Below, piece by piece: positions 10,822 through 24,725 of a stretch of 64,000 nt of DNA. The translations under genes and the position numbers were made by a program. This stretch comes from Batkoa obscura (lineage: Eukaryota > Entomophthoromycota > Entomophthoromycetes > Entomophthorales > Batkoaceae). The stretch is from the NCBI GenBank assembly GCA_030770535.1, contig JASVEC010000026.1, forward strand, positions 62,001 to 126,000, written 5' to 3'. The notes below the pieces were generated by a model. It was not told the DNA's origin, made no database searches, and worked only from the letters and a program-made list of their open reading frames with translations. Within the stretch, counting starts at the first letter, position 1. Each line of letters opens with the position of its first letter.

Positions 10822-12186
10822 TTAATTTTTAATTTTTAAATCTTCTAAAGGCCATTTAGGTATAAAATCAATAGAATATTCATCAAATAAACCTAATTGA
10901 TATCTTTCTACACCAGCCCAAGCTATCATTACACCATTATCTGTACATAATCTAGCGGGTGGACAAAATAATGGAATTTGATTTTCGGTAGCTATTTCAT
11001 TTAAACTGAAATTGTTAAATAAATAAATAAAATACATACAATAATAGATACTTACCCTTCCCTAATTTTTAAATTGGAAGCAACACCACCTGAAGCAACC
11101 AAGGATTTAGGTTGAATATTTAATTTTTCACATTCTTTAAATCCTAACCTTAATTTTTGTTTTAAGTGCTCAACTACCGTAAATTGAAAAGAAGCGGCAA
11201 TATCCGCTTTAAACTGTTCTTTATCATTATCTTCTATTTGATCCATTTTATTTTTAACAAAGGTAGATACCTGGGTTCTTAACCCCGAAAAACTAAAAGC
11301 AATGGAATTTCTTCGATGCATATCATTCATGGGAATAGTAAATTGATGTTTCTCCTTATTTCCATTCCTAGCTTTCATTTCTAAAGCTGGTCCTGGACCA
11401 CCACCAATAATATTTTCTTTAGCTAAAAAGCCTTCTTTTTCAATTGGTTGATTCCATGGTAAACTTAATACTCTCGCTACTTTATCATATGCCTCTCCTA
11501 TACTTTCATCTAATGTTTCCCCTAATAATTTATAATCTCCGACCCCCTTGACTACTACTATTTGAGTGTGTCCTCCACTAATTAAAAAACAAAGGTATGG
11601 AAATTTCACTTTTTCATATTCACTTAAACGTACCGTTAATGCATGAGCTTCCTAATTATTATTAATTATGAAATAGCTAAAAATATTATCTTAATACTTA
11701 CCATATGGTGTACTCCAATCAATGGTTTACTGTTATAAAAATAAATAAGTTAACTTTAAATTACTTAATTATTTTAAATAAAATAAAATACTAAATTTAC
11801 TTTAAAGCAGCTGCTAAAGTTTTACTAGCGTTTAACCCCACCGATAAAGAAGATGGTAAACCTGGTCCACGAGTAAAAGCAATAGCATCCATATCAGATA
11901 TACTTTTACTGGCTTTTTTTAATACATCGCTTACTACATAAGGTAAGTTTTTGATATGATGTTTCAGTGCTAAATTAGGTACAATACCGCCCATGGGTTC
12001 ATGAACTTTGTATTGGGAAATGGTACTTTCAGCTAAGATAGTGGCATCCGAAGTTACGATTGCACATGAGGTGTCATCACAGCTAGTTTCTATACCTAAG
12101 ATAGTAAATCGTTTTTTTGTTGTCGAAGTAGTTATCCTTCGTCGAAATATGGATTTTGTTAATGTAAAATTGAGCCTTGGTGACAT
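10822..12186 (-). CDS. QRI7: Mitochondrial tRNA N6-threonylcarbamoyladenosine synthase subunit
   Basis: Four exons on the minus strand (12186-11801, 11729-11702, 11651-11056, 11005-10822) give 397 residues. The N-terminus, MSPRLNFTLTKSIFRRRIT, is basic with no acids and looks like a mitochondrial presequence. The nucleotide and metal-binding motifs follow: GIETSCDDTSCAIV, HHIKNLP, GVHHMEAHALT (the metal-binding HxxxH), LISGGHTQIV, VASGGVASN and CTDNGVMIAWAG. The ETSCDDT form is that of bacterial TsaD and mitochondrial Qri7/OSGEPL1, not cytosolic Kae1. It transfers the threonylcarbamoyl group to A37 of ANN-decoding mitochondrial tRNAs. Exon 2 is a 28-nt microexon encoding NKPLIGVHHM, splitting the metal site. 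The gene is divergent from BUB2. Confidence 0.93.
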
Positions 12187-12617
12187 TTTTTTAAATGGAA
12201 ATGAGTTTAAATTATAATAAAAGATAAATTCAGTAAAATTGAGATTCTTGAGTAATTTTTTACCATTATAAGAATTTAATGAAAATATAATTCAAATTGC
12301 GTAGATATGATAATTTGTTCTTTTATAAAGAATTTTAATAATTTTTCAACATAATAAGATAAACAAAATAGAATATATTAAGCTTATAGTTACTTTATCC
12401 TTAATTTCCTTGTATTAGAATTTGAGTTTTTTATATTTTCATTGTTTCATTAACAATCTACACATTCAATTTTCATTAGTCTTTCTTTGTATGCACTAAT
12501 TCTTTTAATAGATTTTTCAAAAAAAAATTAAAACCTAAAATCAGCTGATTTCACCAACTATCAATTTCAAATCCAGAAAAACTTGAACTCATTTTTACCT
12601 AATTTCATTCAATAAAT
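12187..12617. promoter_or_regulatory. Divergent promoter region QRI7/BUB2
   Basis: This 431-bp spacer holds both promoters. A perfect 14-bp palindrome AAATCAGCTGATTT (12538-12551) containing the E-box-like CAGCTG lies 66 bp before the BUB2 start. No factor is assigned. Confidence 0.4.
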
Positions 12618-14309
12618 ATGTTCGCTCGACCCATTCGAAAAAAACGAGGTCATGGTAGTAACTTTACTAGTTCTATTGGGGATAACTCTTCTAATAGTGG
12701 AATGTCTGAAATGGACGTTCGAGATCGTCAAGAATTGATTACCACTTCAATCAACCGAGATGTATTAGCACCTTTACAAAATAGTCAACAACGCATCTTA
12801 CGAAGAGCAAGTAGTAACACATCATTAAGACCACCTATCACCTCCTTTACTGCAGATGGATTAGTCACCACTTTATCACCTCAAATACATATCAATTTAG
12901 GTCAACGTCGTTCAATATCAGGTAACTATACCCCACCAAAAAATAATAAATATAAAACAATATCTCAACAACCAAATAAATTTCCACCACCTTCCTTTCC
13001 GCAAAATTTAGCTCATATGAGAAGCAACAAAAGTTCGTTAGCTTCCTACGCACAAAATCAAAATTCAAGTGAAGAATTAAATAAAATATTAAATCGAGTG
13101 CATGCTACCCCCGAATGTTTAGCTACTTCATTACAAGAATTAAGATTACATATATTAAAATTTGGTATACCATTAGAAGATACTTCCATGGAATATCCAC
13201 AATCCAATTCACTTCGATGTCGTACATGGAAAGCTTTATTAGGAGTTTATTCTTTTTCAGCAGGGGAATATTTACATTATATAGCTAAAGGGGCTAGCCC
13301 TATGTTTGATAAAGTTAAAAATGATACTTTTAGAACTTTAGCTACCGATAAAAAGTTTTTAGAAAGAGTTCAAGAGGTCATGTTAGTTCGAGTTTTAAAC
13401 GCTATCGTTTGGAAAGCTCAAGCTGACGCCCCATTAGGCACCATTCCAACGAGATTCGATTATGTTCAAGGAATGAATGTTCTGGTAGCACCATTCTTAT
13501 TTGTTATGCCTGAAGTAGATGCCTTCTTTTCATCAAATGTATTGTTGAAAAATTATTGTCCTACTTATGTTAAGCCAACATTGATTGGGGTGCATTGCGG
13601 CTTAAAGGTAACCGACATTTTCAAGTTTTTAATAGAAATCAAGATAGTAATATTTTTATTAATTTTTAGTTAATGGATAAATGTTTAGAAGTGTTAGATG
13701 CGGAATTATATTTTTATTTAAAAAGTAAAGGTTTAACAGCTGAAATTTATGCATTCGCTTGTAAGTTTTTATTTTATTTTATTATTATGTATTATTAATT
13801 ATTAAACCCTTCTTTTTATTAGCCATATTAACTTTAAGTGCTTGTACACCACCCTTGGATGAATTATTAAAACTATGGGATTTTTTTTTTGCGTTTGGAA
13901 TTCATCTAAATGTAATTTGTACTATATCTCAATTAATGTTAACGCGTAATCAATTATTAATGAGTCCAAGGTAAAATTTAATAAATCTGAATATTAATGA
14001 AGTATATTAACTTTTTTTATTTTTAGTCCAATTAAATTGTTACGTACCTTCCCTGATTTACAAGCTTATCCAGTGATTCAATTAACACGTCATTTAGTGA
14101 AACAATTATCGGCTCCGCTTTATGAAGAATTAGCTACTCATCCGTTTGATGAAGCCGTTTGTGAAAGGTATATTAATGGTCCAAATACTTCCAATTTCTC
14201 TTCTCCATTGCCTAATACTTCGTCATTCATGTCGTCAAGTAGAGACTCTCATCTCTCACCTAATACACCAGGGTCCATGTCATCCCATTCAGTTAGGAGT
14301 CGAAGTTAA
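12618..14309 (+). CDS. BUB2: TBC-domain GTPase-activating protein of mitotic exit/septation
   Basis: Four exons (12618-13607, 13670-13760, 13823-13970, 14027-14309) in frame. The first ~155 residues are Ser/Asn/Pro-rich and disordered; a single TBC domain follows. Family signatures are nearly intact: RCRTWKALLGVYS, NDTFRTLATD (the arginine finger in D-x-x-R-T), FDYVQGMNVLVAPFLFVMPE (the glutamine finger YVQGMN), GVHCGLKLMDKCLEVLDAEL, LTLSACTPPLDELLKLWDF and SPSPIKLLRTFPDLQAYPVI. That last set is specific to Bub2 and fission-yeast Cdc16, the GAP for Tem1/Spg1 that restrains mitotic exit or septation. The N-terminal extension is longer than in yeast Bub2. The C-terminus is a Ser/Pro-rich tail (SPLPNTSSFMSSSRDS) that looks phosphorylatable. 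Confidence 0.92.
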
Positions 14310-15223
14310 GTTTGATTATTATGGATTATGATTATTAGAAGTGAAGTTTATTTTGTATAGTTTAGTAGAAGATATTACTCATCTTTTGCCATTTTTGACA
14401 GTCTATTTTTTTTTCAATTTTAAAGTTGAAACTTTAAATTTATCTTTTTATTAAATATAATATATTTTTAAATTTTTTATTAATTTTTTAAATTGTTAAT
14501 ACAATTTAATAATAATTTATAGTATGTTTTAATAAGTTTATTTAAATTGAATTATCAGTTCTTTTATCAGATTATTTAAAATTATATTAACTAACTCTAA
14601 CTCTAACCCGTCTTCCTTTTTAATCTCATTAGAGAAAGTTGATTGTAATTTATAGTGGGGTATTAGTATATAGATTAACTAATGAACAAATTATATTTTA
14701 ATATAACTTAAGGAAAAGGATTTTATCTAGGAAAAGAGAAATTTGGGTTATCAAAAATATTATATGAGAGATGATGAGAAATGACTTGTTAATTGAATTA
14801 TTTAATACTTATTGATAACAAATTTAGTCATAAAAATAATTGAATTAATATTATTTATCATACTAATATTTCAATAAACTCCATTCCCTGCTATCTTAAA
14901 TACAATTATATTCTATCCTATTATTCATAAAATTTTCTATTTTTATTATATCATCTAATATTATACAAAATAATAAATTAACTAGCATTTAATTAAAGCT
15001 AGAATCATCACTTACATGCTAGAATAATGAGAACGCTATCCCTAAATAAAGAACAATAATAAACTTTTAAAAGTACATCATTGGTATTTCATTGGTTAAT
15101 TTAGACCAAATGATTTCAATTTTAACCAAATATAGTAATACTTAAGTAAATTTAATGATATAGTAAAAAAAAGCAAACCACAGCTTTTTTTAAATTATAA
15201 TTGATAAGAAAAAATCTAATATA
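14310..15223. other. Intergenic, nothing seen
   Basis: 3' region of BUB2 and promoter of VAC14. The sequence is AT-rich with no repeat family, RNA gene or coding frame that I can support. Confidence 0.5.
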
Positions 15224-17924
<2,701 letters not shown>

Positions 17925-18059
17925 GTGTTGCTTTTTTGTTATGCTTAAATAAAATTGATTTTTTTATATTTTATATTTTATATTTTATATTTTATATTTG
18001 ACATTTATATTTATAAAATAAACGAATATGTTTTTATTCATAATTTAATTTAATTTAAT

Positions 18060-19151
18060 TTAATTCCCAACTTTAGTCACGGTCCCATCTTGATTACCAA
18101 AGTAGGCCACTGTTGCCATATTACAAAATAAACCTACTTCTACAACACCAGTAATATGAATTAATTGATTTAATAATCCCTTTGGATTTGAAATTAATCC
18201 AAAATCTGCATCAATAACTAACATACCATTATCAGTTACTACAGGACCTGCTTTACCTCCACCACTCATACGTAAAGTGGGTTTACCGCCTAACGAAGTG
18301 ATTTTTTTAGTGACTAAGTTTAATGCGTAAGGAATGACTTCAATTGGTACCCCTTGTTTCCACTGAAAGAGAGTTCAAAATAAAATGATTAATAATTATA
18401 AAATACTTACATTTTCACCTAATACTTTAGAATTTTTACGATAATCTAAAATCAACTAAATTAATAAAACTCATTGAAAGTTTGATTTTCTTTTTATAAA
18501 ATAAATGATTTAAAATTAATAATTATCTACTTACCAGCAATTAAGATGAATTTTTTGGAACTACTAGCTACTATTTTTTCTTGTAATTGACAAGCTCCTC
18601 CACCTTTGATGGCATTCAAATTAGAATCAACCTAGTAATTTTGATTTAATATAATTGAATTATTAGATAAAATAGATTTGAAACTAGTTGGTTTTGTAAG
18701 AAGAGAAGGGGATTAAAAGTAAAATAATTACCTCATCAGCCCCATCAATAGCTACTTCAAGTTCATTGATTCTATATAATTAAAAAAAGGTATATTAATT
18801 AATCATTACTTATATAACCCTCACATATTCTCCATAACCCCAATACTTGTCAATTCCATTTGATTGATTTAATTATAATAATTCAAATTTAATAACTTAC
18901 TCTTCCAAACTACCCAATGTAAACCCATTATTCAAAATTAGTTGTTTAGATTGAAAACTAGTAGGTACTAATTTCACATCAGTTAATTTCTCTTTGATTT
19001 CAACTAATCGATCAATCACATAAACTATTGTAGAACCAGAGCCAATTCCTATGGCTAAAGGTTGGTTATTAGATTTATTGTCTAAGAGGGGTAAAACATA
19101 TTCATTAACTGCTTGATAAGCAGCAAGTTTCTTGGAGGTTTCAATACTCAT
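18060..19151 (-). CDS. RKI1: Ribose-5-phosphate isomerase A
   Basis: Five exons on the minus strand starting at ATG 19149-19151; introns at about 18900-18779, 18732-18634, 18532-18455 and 18409-18363. All junctions keep frame (for example [14 protein letters not shown]). Motifs: [13 protein letters not shown], the substrate loop [24 protein letters not shown] with the catalytic acid, [12 protein letters not shown], then [21 protein letters not shown]. It interconverts ribose-5-phosphate and ribulose-5-phosphate in the pentose phosphate pathway, in the cytosol. Length and motif order match fungal Rki1. It is convergent with VAC14, about 135 bp between stops. Confidence 0.95.
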
Positions 19152-19540
19152 TGTTTGCTGTTTTTTAAAGAGTTGAGAAAAAGGAGTTGATAAAGTGAAT
19201 ATTTTTCTGAAAAATTGATATAAAATAATTTACTAAAAAATTTTTTTACAGTTTTTAGAGATGACATGCTTTTAAATTAAAGGGATTTCAGGCTAAAAAA
19301 AATTGGGATAGAAAAATCAGAAGTTTTCTATAAACTGGATAATTTTCTCGCTTTTATTTGAGCTATTAAGGCTTAATACAAAGTTAAACCAATGTTAAAA
19401 TAGTCCTTCTTTATTTAAGTAATATTCAAAATTTGTAATTTAGTATTAAATGAACTATGTCAATAATAAATATTGGTAATATTATTTGTATTCAAATTAC
19501 TATAGCTTACTTTTTATTATGAATTTCTTGCCATTGTTTT
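19152..19540. other. Intergenic, RKI1 promoter side
   Basis: Nothing specific is visible before the MITE that starts at 19541. Confidence 0.45.
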
Positions 19541-19663
19541 ATATGAGGATGTTTTTTTTGGTTTCATTATTTTTGGTTTCATTATTTTTTCTATCTTTTA
19601 AGTGCTATTTGAGTGGAAAAATTGTTAGTAGAATTCTTGAACAAAAAAATACATTCTCGTATT
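19541..19663 (+). repeat. MITE, ~105-bp family, copy 2
   Basis: Same element as at 2276 (TATGAGGATGTTTTTTT...ATACATTCTCGTAT). It is longer because GGTTTCATTATTTTT is tandemly duplicated near its left end. Confidence 0.85.
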
Positions 19664-20212
19664 ATTTTTGATTTCTGATAGTTGTTTTAAATGCTTATAA
19701 GTAATGGAACAATTCAACTATTACCATTTCATCTTGTTGATTAAAAAGAATACCATTTAAAGTTAATAAAGTTCCAAATTTAATTATTAATTTATACAGA
19801 AAAATAAACTAAAAAGATTCAAACATTAGAAACTCTCTGTTGATAAAAGTAACTTGAATATAAATAGTCAAATAAAAGTAAAAAAGTAGTTAACATGTTT
19901 TATTTAAATATAGTAATCAAAAACAGAGCTATACTTTTATTATATTTAAGAAGCATGGGGATAGATGTGATTAAAAAGGACCAAAAAATGAGTAATTTTT
20001 GGAAAATAGTTTATGTTTAAATATCATCTTTTAGTTAAAATCTATTAAAAAGTAAGAAATTAAAAAGCAAAAGTAAAAATTATTATAAGTTGTCAGTTAT
20101 AATAAAAATAACAGTTAAGTTTAATTAGCTTTAAATGCATTTCTTATATAATTATTTTGACTTTTTTTAAATAACTTGGAACAATAAATTTATTATTTCT
20201 TTTTTTAATATA
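19664..20212. other. AT-rich spacer, nothing seen
   Basis: No coding frame or repeat recognised between the MITE and the LTR. Ends with TATA, one copy of the LTR target duplication. Confidence 0.45.
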
Positions 20213-20675
20213 TGTGAAATATTGGTTTATTTAGCTCTCAGATTGATTATAACACAACAATCACTTAAGTTGTTGTATTTTCAAGTTCAAACACAATCAA
20301 TTCAGAGTCCCTTATTTTGATTTGCTGCGAGAATTTCTAACTTCATATTGCAAACAATATTATCTCCTTTTAATATCCATACTTATTGGAGTATAAAAGA
20401 GATTCTTCAATATGATAACTCAATGCTTTTTTAATTGGATTACTCCCTGATAACGTATCATTAATAAAGCCACTAAGTCTTTCAGACAACATATTACATA
20501 GATTTTACAGTACTATCTTCCATTATATTTGCTTTACATAGTTTGTAGCTTATTACGTATTATTTATATTAAGTTAAGTCTATGTTAGTTACATAAAGTA
20601 AGACCCTTCGACTCAAGGCAAGTTAATTAAGCAAGAGTAGCTTTTAACTCCGACCCTTGAGTATCAACTTTCACA
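20213..20675 (-). repeat. Solo LTR, 463 bp
   Basis: TGTGAAAT...CTTTCACA in minus orientation, flanked by the 4-bp direct repeat TATA (20209-20212 and 20676-20679). It contains the hairpin AACACAACAA / TTGTTGTATT shared with the LTRs at 28.7-29.7 kb. Confidence 0.88.
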
Positions 20676-20989
20676 TATAGATATAAATACTAAATAAGAT
20701 AAATGACAAACCTAATACACTATTAATAATGCTATTAGTTGTTTTATTTTTACTATTATTATTATTATATATATTTTAAAAAGGTACAACATTGATCAAC
20801 TTTTTAGTTTCTAATAAAATAATAAATATAAAATAATTATTATCTTTATAAAATATAAATAAAAGCAATAAATTATTTTTATAATATATAATACATTTAA
20901 TATTTATGGTTATATTAAAAAATAATGCTAGATAATCTTGATTTATTTTTTTAAAATCAAACATATACATAAAGATATTTAAATTAACT
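20676..20989. other. AT-rich spacer, nothing seen
   Basis: Very AT-rich sequence between an LTR and an inverted transposon end. Only chance frames. Confidence 0.45.
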
Positions 20990-21168
20990 TTATTTTATAT
21001 CCAATTTTTCAGAATTTAATATTTTAAAAATTTTGCTTAAAATTCTAAAAATAATTTTTTTATTAAAACCAAAAGTATCCAACACAGTTTTAAATTATTT
21101 TATTATAATTTATATTATAAGCTACCAGAACTTCTACTAAGTTTAACACAAATTCTCGGATTAGTAAG
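20990..21168 (-). mobile_element. Inverted right-end fragment of the DNA transposon
   Basis: This stretch is the complement of the right terminal region of the transposon, matching 53620-53800 and its relative at 23000-23140 (for example TTTGCTTAAAATTCT and AGTTTTAAATTATTTTATTA). It is head-to-head with the plus-oriented fragment that resumes after the LTR. Confidence 0.75.
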
Positions 21169-21630
21169 TGTGAAAGTTGGTGCTCAGTAGTTGGAGTTAA
21201 AAGCAGCTCTTGGTTGATTAACTTGCCTTGAGTCGAACGGTCTTAGCTTATGTAACTAACATAGACTTAAATTAGTAAGAATAATACTTAATAAGCTATG
21301 AACTATGTAAAACAAATAGAATAGACAATAATACTGTAAAATCTATGTAATATGTTGTCTGAAAGACTTAGTGGCTTTATTAATGGTACGATATCAGGGA
21401 GTAATTCAATTAAAAAGCCTCGAGTTATCATGTTGAAGGAATCTCTTTTATATTCTTTGCAATGTGATGTTAGAAATTCTCGCAGAAAATCAAAATAAGG
21501 GACTCTGAGTTGACTATACCATATGGATCACGGTCAAATTCATTACAAGACTACAACTAGTTTTGTAATCAAGTAAAATAATTATTATCTTATAATTAAT
21601 CCGAGAGCTGATAAACCAATATTTGATATT
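21169..21630 (+). repeat. Solo LTR at a rearranged junction
   Basis: Begins TGTGAAAGTTGG; its right end is eroded (ATTTGATATT instead of ATTTCACA). The 4 bases on its left are TAAG and on its right AGTA, so there is no matching target duplication. Its left flank is an inverted transposon right end; its right flank is internal transposon sequence in plus orientation. Confidence 0.75.
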
Positions 21631-23170
21631 AGTATACAGCTAAAAAAAAGTTATTTGAAAATAAAAAAAATATGGCAATAAAAAATAAAGCAGGGATAGA
21701 AAAAAAAATTAATAGAGAAAAAAAGTTATATAAATTATATAAATTATATAAATTTTATACTAATATTTAAAAAACATATCTAATAAAACTATTAAGAAAT
21801 TAAATAATAAAAGTTATGTAGTGATTTTAGACTTTAAATAAAGCATGAAAATAGGAATAAGACCAGATTTAATAAATTTAGGTTATTATAATAAGCAAGT
21901 TATATCAATATCAAGGTTTAATGTTATATATTTAAAAAATAATAAAATATTTTGATTATTTATCTGAAATATCAAATCATGATTCAGCATAGCATATGCA
22001 GAAAATTGTTTATTTGATTTAATATCTAAAGAGCTTTTATTTAAAAGTTTACAAAAATTAATATATGAGCAGATACAGGAAATCATTTAGATCTCAAGAG
22101 TTTATATTATATATTTAAAAAAAATTATAAAATAAATAATAGTTTAAATATCAATCTTAATTTTTTTACTAAACATCATAAAAAAAGTATAATTGATGGA
22201 TATTTTGAGAATCTTTAATAATAATAAAATAGTTTTAAAGCATTAGGTAAAATAAAGATATTAATCAATTAATTTCAAAATTTGAGATTTTTATTTATAA
22301 ACATAATAGAATTAACAACTCAACTGTTAATGGGAAAACAGATGGGGATGTATTTTTATGTTTAAGGATTTTGCTAACAATTTTTCCGCTCAAATAGCAC
22401 TTAAAAGATGGAAAAAGTGACGAAGCTAAAAAATCACCCCTAGATATAATTTTTAAAAAGTATCAAAGAAACAAAAATATAAAAAAAAATAATAGAAATA
22501 CAAAATACTAAAAAGTACTTATATTTCACTAAATATATCAATAAATTATATTATTACCTAATGTTTGACAGTTAAAAAATCAACTCCAGCTTATCTTATA
22601 AAATAACTGAAAACTTAAAAGTTTCAATATTTACTAAGCAAGTAAATAATTTATTAAATAATACAAATTAACTATTAAATATTAATATTACTTAAGTTAT
22701 TAATAGCTAAGTTAATAAATAGTTAAAGAGCAAATAGTTGTAATAGTAAATAAAAGTTATTATTATATTGCTTGTATTATATAAGGATGGTTAATTATAG
22801 CTTTAAAGCTAATCACTCCATCTTATGTAGCTATTTATTGACTTAGTAATATAATAATAATGTAACTATAATGTTAATATTATTTATTTATTTGATAGTA
22901 AATCTGCAATGTTGACTCTAAAGCGGTCAATAGCAAATATTTCTCAATGAGGTTTTATAAGAATATATATTTATTTATATATTACAACTTCGATTAATAT
23001 TAATATATAGGCTATATTAGTAAAAGTCTTGCTAATCTGGGAATTTCTATTAAACTTAGTAGAAATTCTGCTAACTTATAATATAAATTATAATAAAATA
23101 ATTTAAAACTGTATCAGGTACTTTTTTTGCTTTTTGATAAAAAATGAAACCAATTCGAATACCCTCATAT
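21631..23170 (+). mobile_element. Decayed DNA transposon copy, 3' two-thirds
   Basis: Colinear with 52273-53833 of the best copy: AGTATACAG.TA.AAAAAAGTTATTTG at the start, the transposase segments around VIVLDF, ISEISNHDSA and the DGYFENL region, then the conserved 3' noncoding part and the right terminal repeat TGAAACCAATTCGAATACCCTCATA (23144-23169). Frame is lost by several stops and shifts, so it is not functional. A MITE copy is inserted at 22341-22442, at the point where the transposase frame ends. Confidence 0.85.
22341..22442 (-). repeat. MITE copy 3, inserted in the DNA transposon
   Basis: TGGGGATGTATTTTT...AAATCACCCCTA, minus orientation. It splits transposon sequence that is continuous at 52984-53005 in the other copy, giving the empty-site comparison for this MITE. 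Confidence 0.85.
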
Positions 23171-23525
23171 ATCTGGGTTAGTTTAAAAGCTTGGTTCAAA
23201 TTTTGTCCAATTTGATTTTTCGCAAAAATCGCAAATTAAGTACTAAGTGCCACTAAAATAATTGCCCTTCTCGATTTTGAAATAATTCATGCTAGAACAT
23301 TCTTTGTCCGGTTTTAATATTTTTTTAATATTTTACGCTACATAGGAAATGGTCAAAAAAATGAAATTGGAATTTTTTAAATATCAACTTGGCTTTTAAA
23401 CTTACCCATTTAGAAAAATCAATTCAAATAGAACAGGTATAAAAGTAATAAACTATTATCAATATGAATAGTACTCATAGTTAAAAGTCTCAAAAGTTTC
23501 AAAAGTCTTTTTTTAAATTTACAAA
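23171..23525. other. Promoter side of receptor gene 1
   Basis: Spacer between the transposon end and the receptor ATG at 23526. No other feature seen. Confidence 0.45.
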
Positions 23526-24725
23526 ATGGATGCAAAAGATTATTTGAAATATATAAGATACAATATTTTCCCTGAAATATCAAAGGTTTCGTTATCGTTA
23601 GCAATTGTGGTTGTATTAACTATGATAGCTTTTAGTAATAAGCTATTGACATTGTATATAAGTTATTAACTTTATTCTATAGCTATCTATGATCGTAAGT
23701 TAGTGAACAGAGTGACTCTTAGATTACAAACCGTTATTGCATGCTACGATATTTGGTCACATTCTTTTCCATTATGGGCTAGAGAAAACAGCAAAGAAGG
23801 GAATCCTTTATGTACAACTATTGCATATCAAACATTTGCATTCCCTTTATTTTATGCTTTTCTTAACGTTGCTATTGGGATCAACTTACAGTTGGTATTT
23901 ATTCATGGTATTTTTATAACAAGAAAAATTGAAGCTGCATATTATATTGGATCTATTTTACTTACTCTCTTAATTACTATCCCACCACTTGGTATATCAT
24001 CTTCGTGATTTTTAAGCTAGCATTAATCTGTATTTATTTAGCACTTGGATTACTTGGCTATAGTGAATTTAATGGATGTTATCTAGCGTCGAATGATGAG
24101 TATTTCTCTAAAATGTTTGATTTCTTTGCTAACGTTCTAGTGAATCTCATTTGTATGGCTTATTTATTGATCATTGTAATTCTTGTTTTAATAAAACTAT
24201 TCCGAGGACATAAAATAACAAAAGGAAATCAAGTAGGAACTGATGCTAACAGACCATCTGAGACACTTAAGAACATTCGATTACTCGCCTCAAGAACGTA
24301 ACCTTAATTACTATTTCTAGAGTATAACTAATTTCTTTTAGTTTGTTGTATCCAATAGTAATGATTATAGCTAATATTGGAGTAGTTATAAGCCAAACAG
24401 CTTATGACCTTTCAAACATTGATTCTCCAGAATTGTCGGTTTTAGCTTATATCACAGGGGGTTTATTGGGTACTCTTAATTTCGTTGCTTTCTTTTGTGA
24501 CCCAACTATTCATCAGGCACTTACAAGTGTATATTTTAGAGTTATAAAGAAACAAAGTGAAGCAGATAGAATAAGTATAGCTATTTAAGTGAAAATTATA
24601 ATGTTAAGTAAGTGTTATTAGATCATAATAGCGATGTGTTCGATTTAAATGATATGAGAAATAATAGCCCCAAATATGGCTCTAAAGTTATTGATGATAA
24701 AATAGAAGGCCAAATGCCTATTTAA
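23526..24725 (+). CDS. Seven-transmembrane receptor-like protein, paralog 1
   Basis: Five exons: 23526-23634, 23683-23991, 24042-24297, 24342-24574, 24622-24725. They encode seven hydrophobic segments: ISKVSLSLAIVVVLTMIAF; LRLQTVIACYDIW; TFAFPLFYAFLNVAIGINLQ; IGSILLTLLITIPPL; NVLVNLICMAYLLIIVILVLI; LYPIVMIIANIGVVIS; GGLLGTLNFVAFF. Two cysteines (LCTTIAY before TM3, FNGCYLAS before TM5) could form the usual extracellular disulfide, and FFCDPTIHQAL ends the bundle. The layout resembles fungal/slime-mould cAMP-receptor-like 7TM proteins, but the ligand and class are unknown. The last exon encodes a cytoplasmic tail with DVFDLNDM; without the last intron the frame would stop early at 24588. The tail is eight residues shorter than in the paralogs because an in-frame TAA replaces a His/Gln codon. 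Confidence 0.8.

Noticed and set aside
19486-19671. Hydrophobic 61-codon plus-strand frame
   Set aside because: Runs through MITE copy 2; the apparent membrane protein is the MITE read by chance.
24298-24341. Separate small genes for each receptor exon
   Set aside because: The frames join at consistent GT...AG sites of matching phase in two paralogs, so they are exons of one gene.
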